From the NCBI RefSeq assembly GCF_014650715.1, contig NZ_BMVM01000002.1, forward strand, positions 1 through 64,000: 64,000 bases of DNA, read 5' to 3'. The number at the start of each line of letters is the position of its first letter. Position 1 is the stretch's first letter. This document shows, in pieces, positions 9,604 to 17,894 of the stretch. The notes beneath the pieces are model-generated. The model saw nothing but the letters and a program-made list of their open reading frames with translations. It searched no databases and had not been told where the DNA came from. The position numbers were made by a program, and so were the translations under genes. The stretch comes from Streptomyces bluensis. Lineage in GTDB: Bacteria; Actinomycetota; Actinomycetes; Streptomycetales; Streptomycetaceae.

Positions 9604-10002
9604 GTGATCGTCCGTTCTTTCCAAGAGCTCGAAGGCACCGACCGGCACGTCAGAGCGGCGTCCGGTACGTGGGAGAGCAAGCGCATCGTGCTGGCCAAGG
9701 AGAAGGTCGGCTTCTCGCTGCACGAGACGGTCCTGTACGCGGGTACGGAGACGTCCATGTGGTACGCGAACCACATCGAGGCCGTCGTGTGCGTCGAGGG
9801 CGAGGCCGAACTCACCGACGACGAGACCGGGCGGAAGTACACGATCACGCCCGGAACCATGTACCTCCTCGACGGTCACGAGCGGCACACGATGCGGATC
9901 AAGCAGGACTTCCGCTGCATCTGTGTCTTCAATCCCCCCGTGACCGGACGGGAGGACCACGACGAGAACGGCGTCTACCCGCTGCTGACCGAGGAGGCCT
10001 GA
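9604..10002 (+). CDS. ectC: L-ectoine synthase
   Basis: A 132-residue cupin-fold enzyme that cyclises N-gamma-acetyl-diaminobutyrate to ectoine. It begins [14 protein letters not shown] from a GTG after GAGGAGG and shows the [24 protein letters not shown] and [11 protein letters not shown] signatures of EctC. Length is normal for the family. ectD begins 6 bases downstream and uses a GGAGG inside the ectC 3' end. Confidence 0.97.
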   Translation: MIVRSFQELEGTDRHVRAASGTWESKRIVLAKEKVGFSLHETVLYAGTETSMWYANHIEAVVCVEGEAELTDDETGRKYTITPGTMYLLDGHERHTMRIKQDFRCICVFNPPVTGREDHDENGVYPLLTEEA

Positions 10003-10008
10003 CTCACC

Positions 10009-10914
10009 ATGACCATGACGTCCACGCCCACCGCCGTCCCCGACCTCTACCCCAGCCGGGGTGCCACCGAGGTGTCCGTGCCGCGCCAGGACCCGGTCGT
10101 CTGGGGCGCACCCGGCACGCCCGGCCCGATCTCGCTCGCCGACCTCCAGGCGTACGAACGTGACGGCTTCCTCGCCATCGGGGAACTCATCGGCGAGGAC
10201 GAGGTCGCCCTCTACCGCGCCGAGCTGGAGCGGCTCATGACCGATCCGGAGATCCGCGCCGACGAGCGCTCGATCGTCGAGCCGAAGTCGAAGGAGATCC
10301 GGTCCGTCTTCGAGGTGCACCGGATCAGTGAGGTGTTCGCGAACCTCGTGCGCGACGAGCGCGTCGTCGGGAGGGCGCGGCAGATTCTCGGCTCGGACGT
10401 GTACGTCCACCAGTCGCGGATCAACGTCAAGCCGGGCTTCGGGGCAAGCGGCTTCTACTGGCACTCCGACTTCGAGACCTGGCACGCGGAGGACGGTCTG
10501 CCGAACATGCGCACGGTGTCCGTGTCGATCGCGCTGACCGAGAACTACGACACCAACGGCGGCCTCATGATCATGCCGGGGTCGCACCGGACGTTCCTCG
10601 GGTGTGCGGGGGCCACACCGGAGGACAACTACAAGCGGTCCCTCCAGATGCAGGACGCGGGCACCCCGTCCGACGAGGCGCTGACGGCCATGGCCGGTGA
10701 GTACGGCATCAAGCTGTTCACGGGCAAGGCCGGTTCGGCGACCTGGTTCGACTGCAACTGCATGCACGGCTCCGGCGACAACATCACGCCCTTCCCACGC
10801 AGCAATGTGTTCATCGTGTTCAACAGCGTGGAGAACGCGGCGGTCGAGCCGTTCGCGGCACCGGTGCGCCGGCCCGAGTTCATCGGGGCAAGGGATTTCA
10901 CCCCCGTGAAGTGA
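10009..10914 (+). CDS. ectD: Ectoine 5-hydroxylase
   Basis: A 301-residue Fe(II)/2-oxoglutarate dioxygenase that converts ectoine to 5-hydroxyectoine, a desiccation and heat protectant. The iron ligands are visible as HSD (His152, Asp154) and a distal His253 in CMHGSGDN. The substrate region FYWHSDFETWH is conserved. Being last in the operon, it should be co-expressed with ectABC, so the strain can make both osmolytes. A strong hairpin terminator follows. Confidence 0.97.
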   Translation: MTMTSTPTAVPDLYPSRGATEVSVPRQDPVVWGAPGTPGPISLADLQAYERDGFLAIGELIGEDEVALYRAELERLMTDPEIRADERSIVEPKSKEIRSVFEVHRISEVFANLVRDERVVGRARQILGSDVYVHQSRINVKPGFGASGFYWHSDFETWHAEDGLPNMRTVSVSIALTENYDTNGGLMIMPGSHRTFLGCAGATPEDNYKRSLQMQDAGTPSDEALTAMAGEYGIKLFTGKAGSATWFDCNCMHGSGDNITPFPRSNVFIVFNSVENAAVEPFAAPVRRPEFIGARDFTPVK

Positions 10915-10932
10915 CCCACCGAGTACGGCTGA

Positions 10933-10969
10933 ACCGGCCCGGCACCTCCCCGTGAGGTGCCGGGCCGGT
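10933..10969. terminator. Bidirectional terminator between ectD and the class V aminotransferase
   Basis: A perfect 16-bp GC-rich stem (10933-10948 with 10954-10969) with a five-base CCCGT loop lies between two convergent genes. It should stop transcription from both sides. Confidence 0.9.
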
Positions 10970-10972
10970 GGG

Positions 10973-12022
10973 TCAGCCGGACAGGACGTCGAGGAGCCGG
11001 TCGACGTCGGCGGGTGTGTTGTACAGGTGGAAGGCCGCCCTCAAGTGGCCCGCGCGGTCGGACACCTCGACTCCGGCGCGACTCAGTTCCGCCTGGCGGT
11101 GGCCGAGTCCGGGCACGGAGACGATGGGGGAGCCGGGCGCGGGGACGGGCGCGTGGCCCAGCGTGCGGAGCCCCGTGAGGAAGCGTTCGGCCAGGGCGAG
11201 GTCGTGCTTCCGGATGTTCTCCACGCCCAGTTCCTCGATGAGTGCGAGTGAGGTCCGCGCGCCCGTGTAGGAGAACAGCGCGGGGCTCTCGTCGAACCGG
11301 CGGGCGGAGTGGGCGAGTTCCTCGACGGGGCCGTAGCAGCTGTCCCAGGGGTGCTCTCCCGCGACCCAGCCGGCGAAGAACGGGGTGAGTCCGCCGAGGT
11401 CCTCGGGGACGACCAGGAAGGCCGCGCCGCGCGGGCAGACCAGCCACTTGAAGGCGACAGCGGCGACGTAGTCGTACGCCTTCGCGTCGACGGGCAGCCA
11501 CCCGGCCGCCTGCGAGACGTCGACGTACGTCCGCGCGCCATGGGTGCGGGCCGCCTCGCGGATCGCGTCGAGGTCGGCGATGCGGCCGTCGGCGGACTGG
11601 GCGGCGCTGACCGCGACGAGCGCGGTACCGGCGCGCACCGACTCCGCGATCCCCTCCAGTGGGACCGAGCGCACCTTCAGGTCAGGGCGCATGTGGAAGG
11701 GGTTCACCACGGAGGCGAAGTCGGCCTCGGCGGTGAGGACCTCGGCGCCCTCGGGCAGCGAGGCGGCGATCAGGCCGCTGTAGACGGCGACGGAGGCCCC
11801 TGCGGCCACCCGGCGGCCGGGAACCCCGAGCAGCCGGGCGAGGCAGGCGCGAGCAGCCTCCACGTCCGCGAACATGTCCGTGGGCCTGCCGACGGCGGCG
11901 GACTCCACGGCGACCCGCATGGCGTCCACCGTGCGGGCCGGCAGCAGCCCGGTGCTCGCGGTGTTCAGGTACGTGTTCTTCGGGGCGAACTCGGCTTTGA
12001 CGACGCTCTCGAAGGTCTCCAT
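10973..12022 (-). CDS. Class V aminotransferase / cysteine desulfurase-like protein
   Basis: A 349-residue PLP enzyme of fold-type I, class V. Visible features are NTASTGLLP near the N-terminus, the PLP Asp region TYVDVSQAAGWLP and the Schiff-base Lys in VAFKWLVCPRG. It lacks an obvious catalytic-Cys loop of IscS-type desulfurases, so a kynureninase- or isopenicillin-epimerase-like role is possible. I start at ATG 12022 (METFES), where homologues would be expected to begin; an ATG 12 codons upstream has no better ribosome site. Single gene, convergent with ectD. Substrate unknown. Confidence 0.8.
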   Translation of the reverse strand: METFESVVKAEFAPKNTYLNTASTGLLPARTVDAMRVAVESAAVGRPTDMFADVEAARACLARLLGVPGRRVAAGASVAVYSGLIAASLPEGAEVLTAEADFASVVNPFHMRPDLKVRSVPLEGIAESVRAGTALVAVSAAQSADGRIADLDAIREAARTHGARTYVDVSQAAGWLPVDAKAYDYVAAVAFKWLVCPRGAAFLVVPEDLGGLTPFFAGWVAGEHPWDSCYGPVEELAHSARRFDESPALFSYTGARTSLALIEELGVENIRKHDLALAERFLTGLRTLGHAPVPAPGSPIVSVPGLGHRQAELSRAGVEVSDRAGHLRAAFHLYNTPADVDRLLDVLSG

Positions 12023-12117
12023 GGGTCCACTCTGAGGCCCTCGGTTCTCACCGTCCATTGAGAGGTTTTGTCTGGTTCCCCGAAGCGATGCTTATGCAAG
12101 CGCCATGACCTGGGCTG

Positions 12118-12175
12118 CCGCGCCCCGAAAGGGGCGCGGGGAACGGCGCGAGAAGCCACGAACAACCCCGCACGC
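12118..12175. repeat. Dispersed GGGGCGCGGGGAAC-type repeat with GAAA-loop hairpin
   Basis: A 9-bp stem CCGCGCCCC/GGGGCGCGG (12118-12126 with 12131-12139) closes on a GAAA loop and is followed by GGCGCGAGAAGCCACGAAC. It resembles a hairpin family that recurs near 13730, 28878 and 60420 here. It lies past the stop of the DsbA-like gene (- strand) and probably ends its transcription. Confidence 0.7.
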
Positions 12176-12213
12176 CGCAGACAACCGCACCCCAACGGCG
12201 CTCCCCGCACACC

Positions 12214-12939
12214 TCACCCCGCCGGAGGCACCGCGCACCCGTCCGGCCCGCAGGCATCCCCCGAGGCGTCCTCGTCCGCGACGAGCCGGAGCGGCGGCCT
12301 CTCGCCCCACGCCTGGGTCAGGGCCCGGGCGAAGACCTCGGCGGGCTGGGCGCCCGACACGCCGTACGTGCGGTCGAGGACGAAGAAGGGTACGCCGTTC
12401 GCGCCGAACTGCGCGGCCTCGCGCTCGTCGGCGCGCACCTCGTCGGCGTACGCCTGCGGATCGGCGAGGACCTCACGGGCCTCGTCCGCGTCGAGGCCGG
12501 CTTCGACGGCGAGCTCGACGAGATACGCGTCGGCGTCGGCGAAGAGGGAGCGCTCGTCGGCGAAGTTCGCGCGGTACAGGATCTGGATCAGCGCGTCCTG
12601 CCTACCGCGCTCCTTGGAGAGGTGGAGGAGGCGGTGCATGTCGAAGGTGTTGCCGTGGTCGCGGCCCTCGGTACGGTACGCCAGGCCCTCGGCGGCGGCC
12701 TGGGCGCGCAGGTTCTCCTCCCCTGCCTGCGCCTGCGCCTCGCTCATGCCGTACTTCTGGCTCAGCATCTTCAGGACGGGCTCGATGTCGCCCTTGCCGC
12801 GGTGCGGGTCGAGCTCGAAGGAGCGGTGCACCACCTCGACCTGGTCGCGGTGCGGGAAGGCGTCGAGCGCCTTCTCGAAGCGGGCCTTGCCCACGTAGCA
12901 CCAGGGGCAGGCGATGTCGCTCCAGATCTCGACGCGCAT
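12214..12939 (-). CDS. DsbA-family oxidoreductase (FrnE-like)
   Basis: A 241-residue thioredoxin-fold protein with the active site CPWC at residues 11-14, an inserted helical domain, and the cis-Pro segment GANGVPFFVLD. There is no signal peptide, so it acts in the cytosol, like FrnE-type proteins rather than exported DsbA. The C-terminus has a second Cys pair in DACGPDGCAVPP, typical of actinobacterial members. It probably reduces or isomerises disulphides, or works in polyketide or xenobiotic chemistry; the substrate is unknown. Single gene. Confidence 0.9.
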   Translation of the reverse strand: MRVEIWSDIACPWCYVGKARFEKALDAFPHRDQVEVVHRSFELDPHRGKGDIEPVLKMLSQKYGMSEAQAQAGEENLRAQAAAEGLAYRTEGRDHGNTFDMHRLLHLSKERGRQDALIQILYRANFADERSLFADADAYLVELAVEAGLDADEAREVLADPQAYADEVRADEREAAQFGANGVPFFVLDRTYGVSGAQPAEVFARALTQAWGERPPLRLVADEDASGDACGPDGCAVPPAG

Positions 12940-13083
12940 GATGGCGGCTCTCTCCAGGTCGCAGGGGTCACGGGGACGCAGAGGTCACGGGGGGCGAAAA
13001 GACGGCTGCGCCCCCTCGCTCTCGCTGGATGAACCTTCAAGCAGCCCGGTTCATTCCCCCTGCCGCCGCATGGCCCCCGGTCC

Positions 13084-13692
13084 TCAGCTGCCGTCGCGCA
13101 GTCCGTCCGGCCAGGCGTCGCGGTACTCGATGTGGTCGAACGTGACCACACACCCCTCACCCACCGGTGACTGGGCCATGAAGCCGACGAGCGCCGCCGA
13201 CGTCGGCTCCTCGTCGCCGAGGGTGAACAGCCGGACGAAGGTCCACTGCTTCCCGTCGCGGGAGGCGTGGAAGGCGAAGGCCCGGCCGGTGCGGCTGACC
13301 CGGAGCCAGACGGAACTGCCCTCCACCGTGAAGGAGTTGGCGTCGTCCGAGTGACCACGGGTGACGACCGTGCAGACCGTGGGCACGTCCGGCGAGTACT
13401 CCAGGCACAGCTTCGCCCAGGCCCGCGGGCCCACATGGACGTAGAGGGCACCCGCGTCGAAGGAGGCCGCGAAGCCCACCGTGACGCGGGCGATCAGCTG
13501 GAAGTCCCCCTCCGGCGCGCCCAGCAGCCGCGGCGCGTCCGACGCGGGCTCCAGCGCGTCACCGGTGGGCGGCACGAACCGGTCCTCCCGCGCCCCTGCC
13601 CACCCGCTGAGCACACCGTCCTCGTGGGACCAGTGCCCGTCGGGACCGTAGGTGCGCAAGGGAAAGGAAAGCTCGGGAATCTTCACGTCCAT
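13084..13692 (-). CDS. DUF1349 domain-containing protein
   Basis: A 202-residue protein that fits the DUF1349 (concanavalin-like lectin fold) family along its whole length. Signatures include FQLIARVTVGF, AGALYVHVGPRAWAKLCLEYSPD and VVTRGHSDDANS. There is no signal peptide. Some relatives are fused to carbohydrate-active enzymes, so a sugar-binding role is possible, but nothing here proves it. Single gene. Confidence 0.85.
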   Translation of the reverse strand: MDVKIPELSFPLRTYGPDGHWSHEDGVLSGWAGAREDRFVPPTGDALEPASDAPRLLGAPEGDFQLIARVTVGFAASFDAGALYVHVGPRAWAKLCLEYSPDVPTVCTVVTRGHSDDANSFTVEGSSVWLRVSRTGRAFAFHASRDGKQWTFVRLFTLGDEEPTSAALVGFMAQSPVGEGCVVTFDHIEYRDAWPDGLRDGS

Positions 13693-13729
13693 TGGGAGAG
13701 TGTCCCAGGTCCCCCAGTCAGGTGCGGTA

Positions 13730-13753
13730 CCGCGCCCCGCTTCGGGGGCGCGG
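13730..13753. terminator. GC hairpin between DUF1349 and aldehyde dehydrogenase genes
   Basis: A 9-bp stem CCGCGCCCC with GGGGCGCGG around a six-base GCTTCG loop. It lies downstream of the aldehyde dehydrogenase gene read on the - strand and shares its core with the dispersed hairpins near 12118 and 28878. Confidence 0.75.
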
Positions 13754-13796
13754 GAAACCGCGTGTTCTCAGGGGTGTCCCAGGCGGTGCGGGAGGA

Positions 13797-15326
13797 CTAC
13801 CTCTCCAGCCGGCCGTTGAAGCGCCGCGGCAGCCCCAGCGGGTTGTCGTCGCGGAGTTCGGCGGGCAGCAGGGCGGCGGGTGCGCCCTGATAGGCGACCG
13901 GCCGCAGCCACCGCTCGATGGCGGTCCCGCCCACGGACGTGGACGTCGAGGTGGTGGCCGGGTACGGCCCTCCGTGGTGCTGGGCCGGAGCGACGGCCAC
14001 CCCCGTCGGCCAGCCGTTCACGAGCACACGTCCCGCGAGCGGCGTCAGCTCGGCGAGGATCTCGGCCCCCCGGCCCTCGCCCGCGGCCTCCTCGGCCGAC
14101 AGATGAACGGTCGCCGTGAGGTTGCCCGGCAGGCGTGAGAGCACCGCGTTCGCCTCGGACTCGTCCTCGTAGCGCACCACGACGGTGAGCGGCCCGAAGC
14201 ACTCCTCCAGGAGCAGATCGTGCTCGCCCTCGGCCGCCAGCCTGCTCGCGGCGACGGTCAGGAAACCCGGGCTCACTGTGTGCTCACTGCCCGCACCCGC
14301 GGTGACCGGCGACTCCACGTCGGGCAGTTCGGCACGCTCGGCGACACCGGCGATGAAGTTGTCCCGCATGCGGTGGTCCAGCAGTACCCCGGCCTCGACG
14401 TCGCTGACCGCGTCGGTGAGCGACTTCACGAGCCGGTCACCGGCCGCACCGGTCGGTGCCAGCACCAGCCCCGGCTTCACACAGAACTGGCCCACGCCCA
14501 GCGTCATCGAGCCCGCGAGCCCGGCCCCGATGGCCTCGGCGCGCTCGGTGGCCGCGGCCTCGGTGATCAGCACGGGGTTCAGGGAGCCCAGCTCACCGTG
14601 GAACGGAATCGGCACCGGACGCGCGGCCGCCGCGTCGAAGAGGGCGCGGCCGCCCCGTACGGAACCGGTGAAACCGGCCGCCGCGACCAGCGGGTGCCTG
14701 ACCAGCTCGACGCCCGCGTCGAAGCCGTGCACCAGACCGAGGACACCCGCGGGGATGTCGTGCTCGGCGGCGGCCCGCCGCAGCGCGGCCGCGACCATCT
14801 CGGACAGCGCCGGGTGGTCGGGGTGGGCCTTGACGACGACGGGGCAGCCCGCCGCCAGCGCGCTCGCCGTGTCGCCGCCCGCGACCGAGAAGGCGAACGG
14901 GAAGTTCGAGGCGGAGTAGACGGCCACGACGCCCAGCGGCACCTTGTAGCGGCGCAGGTCCGGGATCGGCGGGGTCGCCGTGTCGTCGGGGTGGTTGATC
15001 ACCACGTCGAGGAAGGCGCCCTCGTCGACGATGTCCGCGAAGGCCCGCAGCTGGTAGCAGGTGCGGGCGAGCTCGCCGGTGAGCCGGACCGGGCCGAGCG
15101 CGGTCTCCGCGTCGGCGGCCTCGACGAGGTGGTCCTTGGCTGCCTGAAGCTGGTCGGCGGCGGAGCGCAGGAACGCGGCGCGGACGGTGCGGTCGGCGAG
15201 GGCACCGCGCGCGGCGTGGGCGGCACGGACGGCCTGGTCCACCTCCTGGGCCGTGGCCTCCACCGCAACCTGTTCACGCTGCTTCCCGGTTCGGGGGTCG
15301 ACACTCCAGACTGGTGCTGCTGCCAC
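13797..15326 (-). CDS. Alpha-ketoglutarate semialdehyde (2,5-dioxovalerate) dehydrogenase
   Basis: A 509-residue aldehyde dehydrogenase of the NADP-dependent KGSADH type, oxidising 2,5-dioxovalerate to 2-oxoglutarate, the shared last step of oxidative galacturonate/glucarate and L-arabinose breakdown. From the start used here the oxyanion Asn (SNFPFAF) is near 141, the catalytic Glu (FHGELGSLNP) near 245 and the nucleophile Cys (GQFCVKPG) near 282. GQFCVKPG is characteristic of this subgroup. I chose the GTG at 15326 because GGAGGGA sits six bases before it; a GTG five codons upstream lacks a site. A divergent IclR regulator adjoins it, and kdgD and udh lie elsewhere in the window. Confidence 0.88.
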   Translation of the reverse strand: MAAAPVWSVDPRTGKQREQVAVEATAQEVDQAVRAAHAARGALADRTVRAAFLRSAADQLQAAKDHLVEAADAETALGPVRLTGELARTCYQLRAFADIVDEGAFLDVVINHPDDTATPPIPDLRRYKVPLGVVAVYSASNFPFAFSVAGGDTASALAAGCPVVVKAHPDHPALSEMVAAALRRAAAEHDIPAGVLGLVHGFDAGVELVRHPLVAAAGFTGSVRGGRALFDAAAARPVPIPFHGELGSLNPVLITEAAATERAEAIGAGLAGSMTLGVGQFCVKPGLVLAPTGAAGDRLVKSLTDAVSDVEAGVLLDHRMRDNFIAGVAERAELPDVESPVTAGAGSEHTVSPGFLTVAASRLAAEGEHDLLLEECFGPLTVVVRYEDESEANAVLSRLPGNLTATVHLSAEEAAGEGRGAEILAELTPLAGRVLVNGWPTGVAVAPAQHHGGPYPATTSTSTSVGGTAIERWLRPVAYQGAPAALLPAELRDDNPLGLPRRFNGRLER

Positions 15327-15401
15327 CGCGGGTCCCTCCACATCGAATACCGCTCTTGCATGCCGCTTGATCTGCCGCAGTTGTCACGTCACCACCAGGG
15401 C

Positions 15402-15419
15402 CGTTCGATATACTGAACG
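15402..15419. promoter_or_regulatory. Operator-like palindrome between the dehydrogenase and IclR genes
   Basis: CGTTC and GAACG arms flank GATATACT; counting inner pairs, 14 of 18 positions are symmetric. The size suits an IclR-family dimer site, and it sits between divergent starts, so the IclR protein probably controls both genes. Confidence 0.55.
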
Positions 15420-15491
15420 CCGTCTCTGATGATGAATATGCTGTTGGAGACTATATCTTCAGCTTCTCGTCGAACGAAGGGGTCACAGGCG

Positions 15492-16265
15492 ATGTCGGCA
15501 GGCGAGACGGGCGGCGGGGCACAGGTCAAGTCCGCGGTACGCACGGTGGAACTGCTGGAGTACTTCGCCGGCCGCCCCGGCATGCATTCCCTGGCGGCCG
15601 TGCAGGAAGCGGTGGGCTATCCCAAGTCCAGCCTCTACATGCTGCTGCGCACGCTCGTCGACCTGGGCTGGGTCGAGACGGACGCGACGGGCACCCGGTA
15701 CGGCATCGGGGTGCGCGCGCTGCTGGTCGGCACCTCGTACATCGACGGCGACGAGGTGGTGGCCGTGGCGCGGCCGACGCTGGACCGCCTCTCGGACGAC
15801 ACGACGGAGACGATCCACCTGGCGCGCCTCGACGGCACGAACGTCGTCTACCTCGCGACCCGCCAGTCCCAGCACTATCTGCGCCCCTTCACGCGCGTGG
15901 GCCGCCGTCTGCCCGCCCACTCGACCTCGCTCGGCAAGGCCCTGCTCGCCACCCACACCGACGAGCAGGTCCGCAAGATGCTCCCGGAGACCCTCCCCGC
16001 GCTGACCGAGCACACGATCACCGACCGCGAGAAGCTCATCGAGGAGCTCCACCAGGTCCGCGAGCAGGGCTTCGCCGTGGACCGCGAGGAGAACACGCTG
16101 GGGCTGCGCTGCTTCGGCGTGGCCATCCCGTACCGCACGCCCGCCCGCGACGCCATCAGCTGCTCGGTGCCGGTGGCCCGCCTCACCCCCGCCCACGAGC
16201 AGATGGTGAAGGACGCCCTGTTCGACGCCCGTGACCGCCTGACCCTCGCGACACGCAGACTCTGA
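15492..16265 (+). CDS. IclR-family transcriptional regulator
   Basis: A 257-residue DNA-binding regulator. An N-terminal winged helix-turn-helix (about residues 10-70: VRTVELLEYFAG, SSLYMLLRTLVDLGWVE) is followed by an IclR effector domain with RVGRRLPAHSTSLGKALLA, typical of this family. I chose ATG 15492 (MSAGETG) with AAGGGG nearby; an ATG 21 codons upstream (15429) is possible. It is divergent from the semialdehyde dehydrogenase gene and probably senses a sugar acid or its breakdown product. Confidence 0.88.
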   Translation: MSAGETGGGAQVKSAVRTVELLEYFAGRPGMHSLAAVQEAVGYPKSSLYMLLRTLVDLGWVETDATGTRYGIGVRALLVGTSYIDGDEVVAVARPTLDRLSDDTTETIHLARLDGTNVVYLATRQSQHYLRPFTRVGRRLPAHSTSLGKALLATHTDEQVRKMLPETLPALTEHTITDREKLIEELHQVREQGFAVDREENTLGLRCFGVAIPYRTPARDAISCSVPVARLTPAHEQMVKDALFDARDRLTLATRRL

Positions 16266-16336
16266 CCCTGAAGAAACGATGAGAAAACCGGACGGAAGGA
16301 ACGTTCGGCGGCATCCCGTACGTCTTTCCGGGCGGA

Positions 16337-17791
16337 ATGAACAAGACGATCAGGCGGACCGCCGTCTTCACGCTGCTGCTCGTGTTGTCCCTGCTGGTCC
16401 GGGCGACCTGGGTGCAGTTCTACGAAGGCCGGGCGCTCGCGGACAGCAAGAACAACCGGCGGAACGTGATGGCGCAGTACGCGCGGCCGCTCGGGGACAT
16501 CATCGTGGCCGGCGACGCGATCACCGGCTCGAAGCGGACCTCGGGGAGTGACCTCGCGTACCAGCGCACGTACAAGGACGGAGCGCTGTACGCGGCCGTG
16601 ACCGGCTACAGCTCGCAGGTGTACGGGGCGACGCAGCTGGAGGGCGTCTACCGGGACCTCCTCGACGGCACGGACACGCGGCTGAAGAACCCGCTGGACG
16701 TCCTCACCAACGAGCGCGCCGCGCCCGGCGACGTGATCACGACCATCGACCCGGACGTGCAGCGGGCCGCGTACGAGGCGCTCGGCGGCAAGAAGGGCGC
16801 GGCCGTCGCCCTCGACCCGGCGACCGGGAAGATCCTCGGGGTCGTCTCCACACCGTCGTACGACCCGGGCACGATCAGCGGGACGGCCGACGGGGACGCC
16901 TGGCGGAAGCTGACCAAGGACGGCGACAAGCCGCTGGTCAACCGCGCGCTCCGGCAGCCCCTGCCGCCGGGGTCGACGTTCAAGCTGGTCGTCGCGGCCG
17001 CCGCGCTGGAGGACGGGCTGTACGCGTCGGTGGACACCAGGACCGACAGCCCCGACCCGTACACGCTGCCCCTCACGCACCGCGAGCTGACGAACGAGAA
17101 CCCGAACGCCCCGTGTGAGAACGCCTCGATCCGGGTGGCGCTGCAGTACTCGTGCAACAACGTCTTCGCGAAGATGGCCGTCGACCTGGGGCAGGACAAG
17201 GTCAGGGCGATGGCGGAGAGGTTCGGCTTCAACGACACCGCGCAGGACGTGCCGGTGCGCGCGTACGAGAGCGTGTACCCCTCGGGCATGGACAAGGCGC
17301 AGACGGCTCTGTCGGGCATCGGACAGTTCGATGTGACCGCCACCCCGCTCCAGATGGCGATGGTCTCGGCGGCCATAGCCAACGGCGGCAAGCTGGTCTC
17401 ACCGCACATGGTGTCGCGGACCAGTGATGCCGAGGGCAGGGTGATCGAGGACTACGACAGCAGGGCCGGCACGAAGGAGATCGTCAGCTCCTCCACGGCC
17501 GGGCAGCTCCAGTCCGCGATGCGGACCGTGGTGGAGAAGGGCACGGGCGGCAACGCACGGATCTCCGGGGCCACCGTCGGCGGCAAGACCGGTACGGCCC
17601 AGCACGGCGAGAACAACAGCCGGACGCCGTACGCCTGGTTCACCTCGTACGCGAAGTCGGACACGAACGGCAAGGAGGTCGCCGTCGCGGTGATCGTCGA
17701 GCAGTCCGACGCGGCCCGCTCCGAGGTCAGCGGCAACGGGCTGGCGGCCCCGGTGGCGAAGGCCATGATGCAGGCGGCGCTGAGGAGTTGA
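16337..17791 (+). CDS. Class B penicillin-binding protein (PbpA-like)
   Basis: A 484-residue peptidoglycan transpeptidase with one N-terminal membrane anchor (about residues 8-25) and a periplasmic-side catalytic domain. All three active-site motifs are intact: STFK (213-216), SCN (272-274) and KTGT (416-419). Size and the MNKTIRR start resemble mycobacterial/streptomycete PbpA (PBP2). In those genomes pbpA normally lies beside rodA in the cell-division/FHA cluster. Here there is no rodA or FtsW-like partner, so this looks like a paralogue, perhaps used in sporulation or antibiotic tolerance (inference). Confidence 0.9.
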   Translation: MNKTIRRTAVFTLLLVLSLLVRATWVQFYEGRALADSKNNRRNVMAQYARPLGDIIVAGDAITGSKRTSGSDLAYQRTYKDGALYAAVTGYSSQVYGATQLEGVYRDLLDGTDTRLKNPLDVLTNERAAPGDVITTIDPDVQRAAYEALGGKKGAAVALDPATGKILGVVSTPSYDPGTISGTADGDAWRKLTKDGDKPLVNRALRQPLPPGSTFKLVVAAAALEDGLYASVDTRTDSPDPYTLPLTHRELTNENPNAPCENASIRVALQYSCNNVFAKMAVDLGQDKVRAMAERFGFNDTAQDVPVRAYESVYPSGMDKAQTALSGIGQFDVTATPLQMAMVSAAIANGGKLVSPHMVSRTSDAEGRVIEDYDSRAGTKEIVSSSTAGQLQSAMRTVVEKGTGGNARISGATVGGKTGTAQHGENNSRTPYAWFTSYAKSDTNGKEVAVAVIVEQSDAARSEVSGNGLAAPVAKAMMQAALRS

Positions 17792-17837
17792 GCCCCGGGA
17801 GTGAACCTCCGCTCTGCGAAGACCATCTGAACAGGCA

Positions 17838-17873
17838 GACGGGCCGCCCTCTTCCCCCCGGGGGCGGCCCGTC
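17838..17873. terminator. Terminator between pbpA-like and permease genes
   Basis: A perfect 12-bp stem (17838-17849 with 17862-17873) with a 12-base C-rich loop lies between convergent genes and can serve both. Confidence 0.85.
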
Positions 17874-17894
17874 GCCGTCAGGCGGGACCGGCGG

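Noticed and set aside
10973..12022. Second copy of the aminotransferase at 5579-6682
   Set aside because: Both are class V PLP enzymes, but motifs around the Lys and the N-termini differ; they are not recent duplicates.
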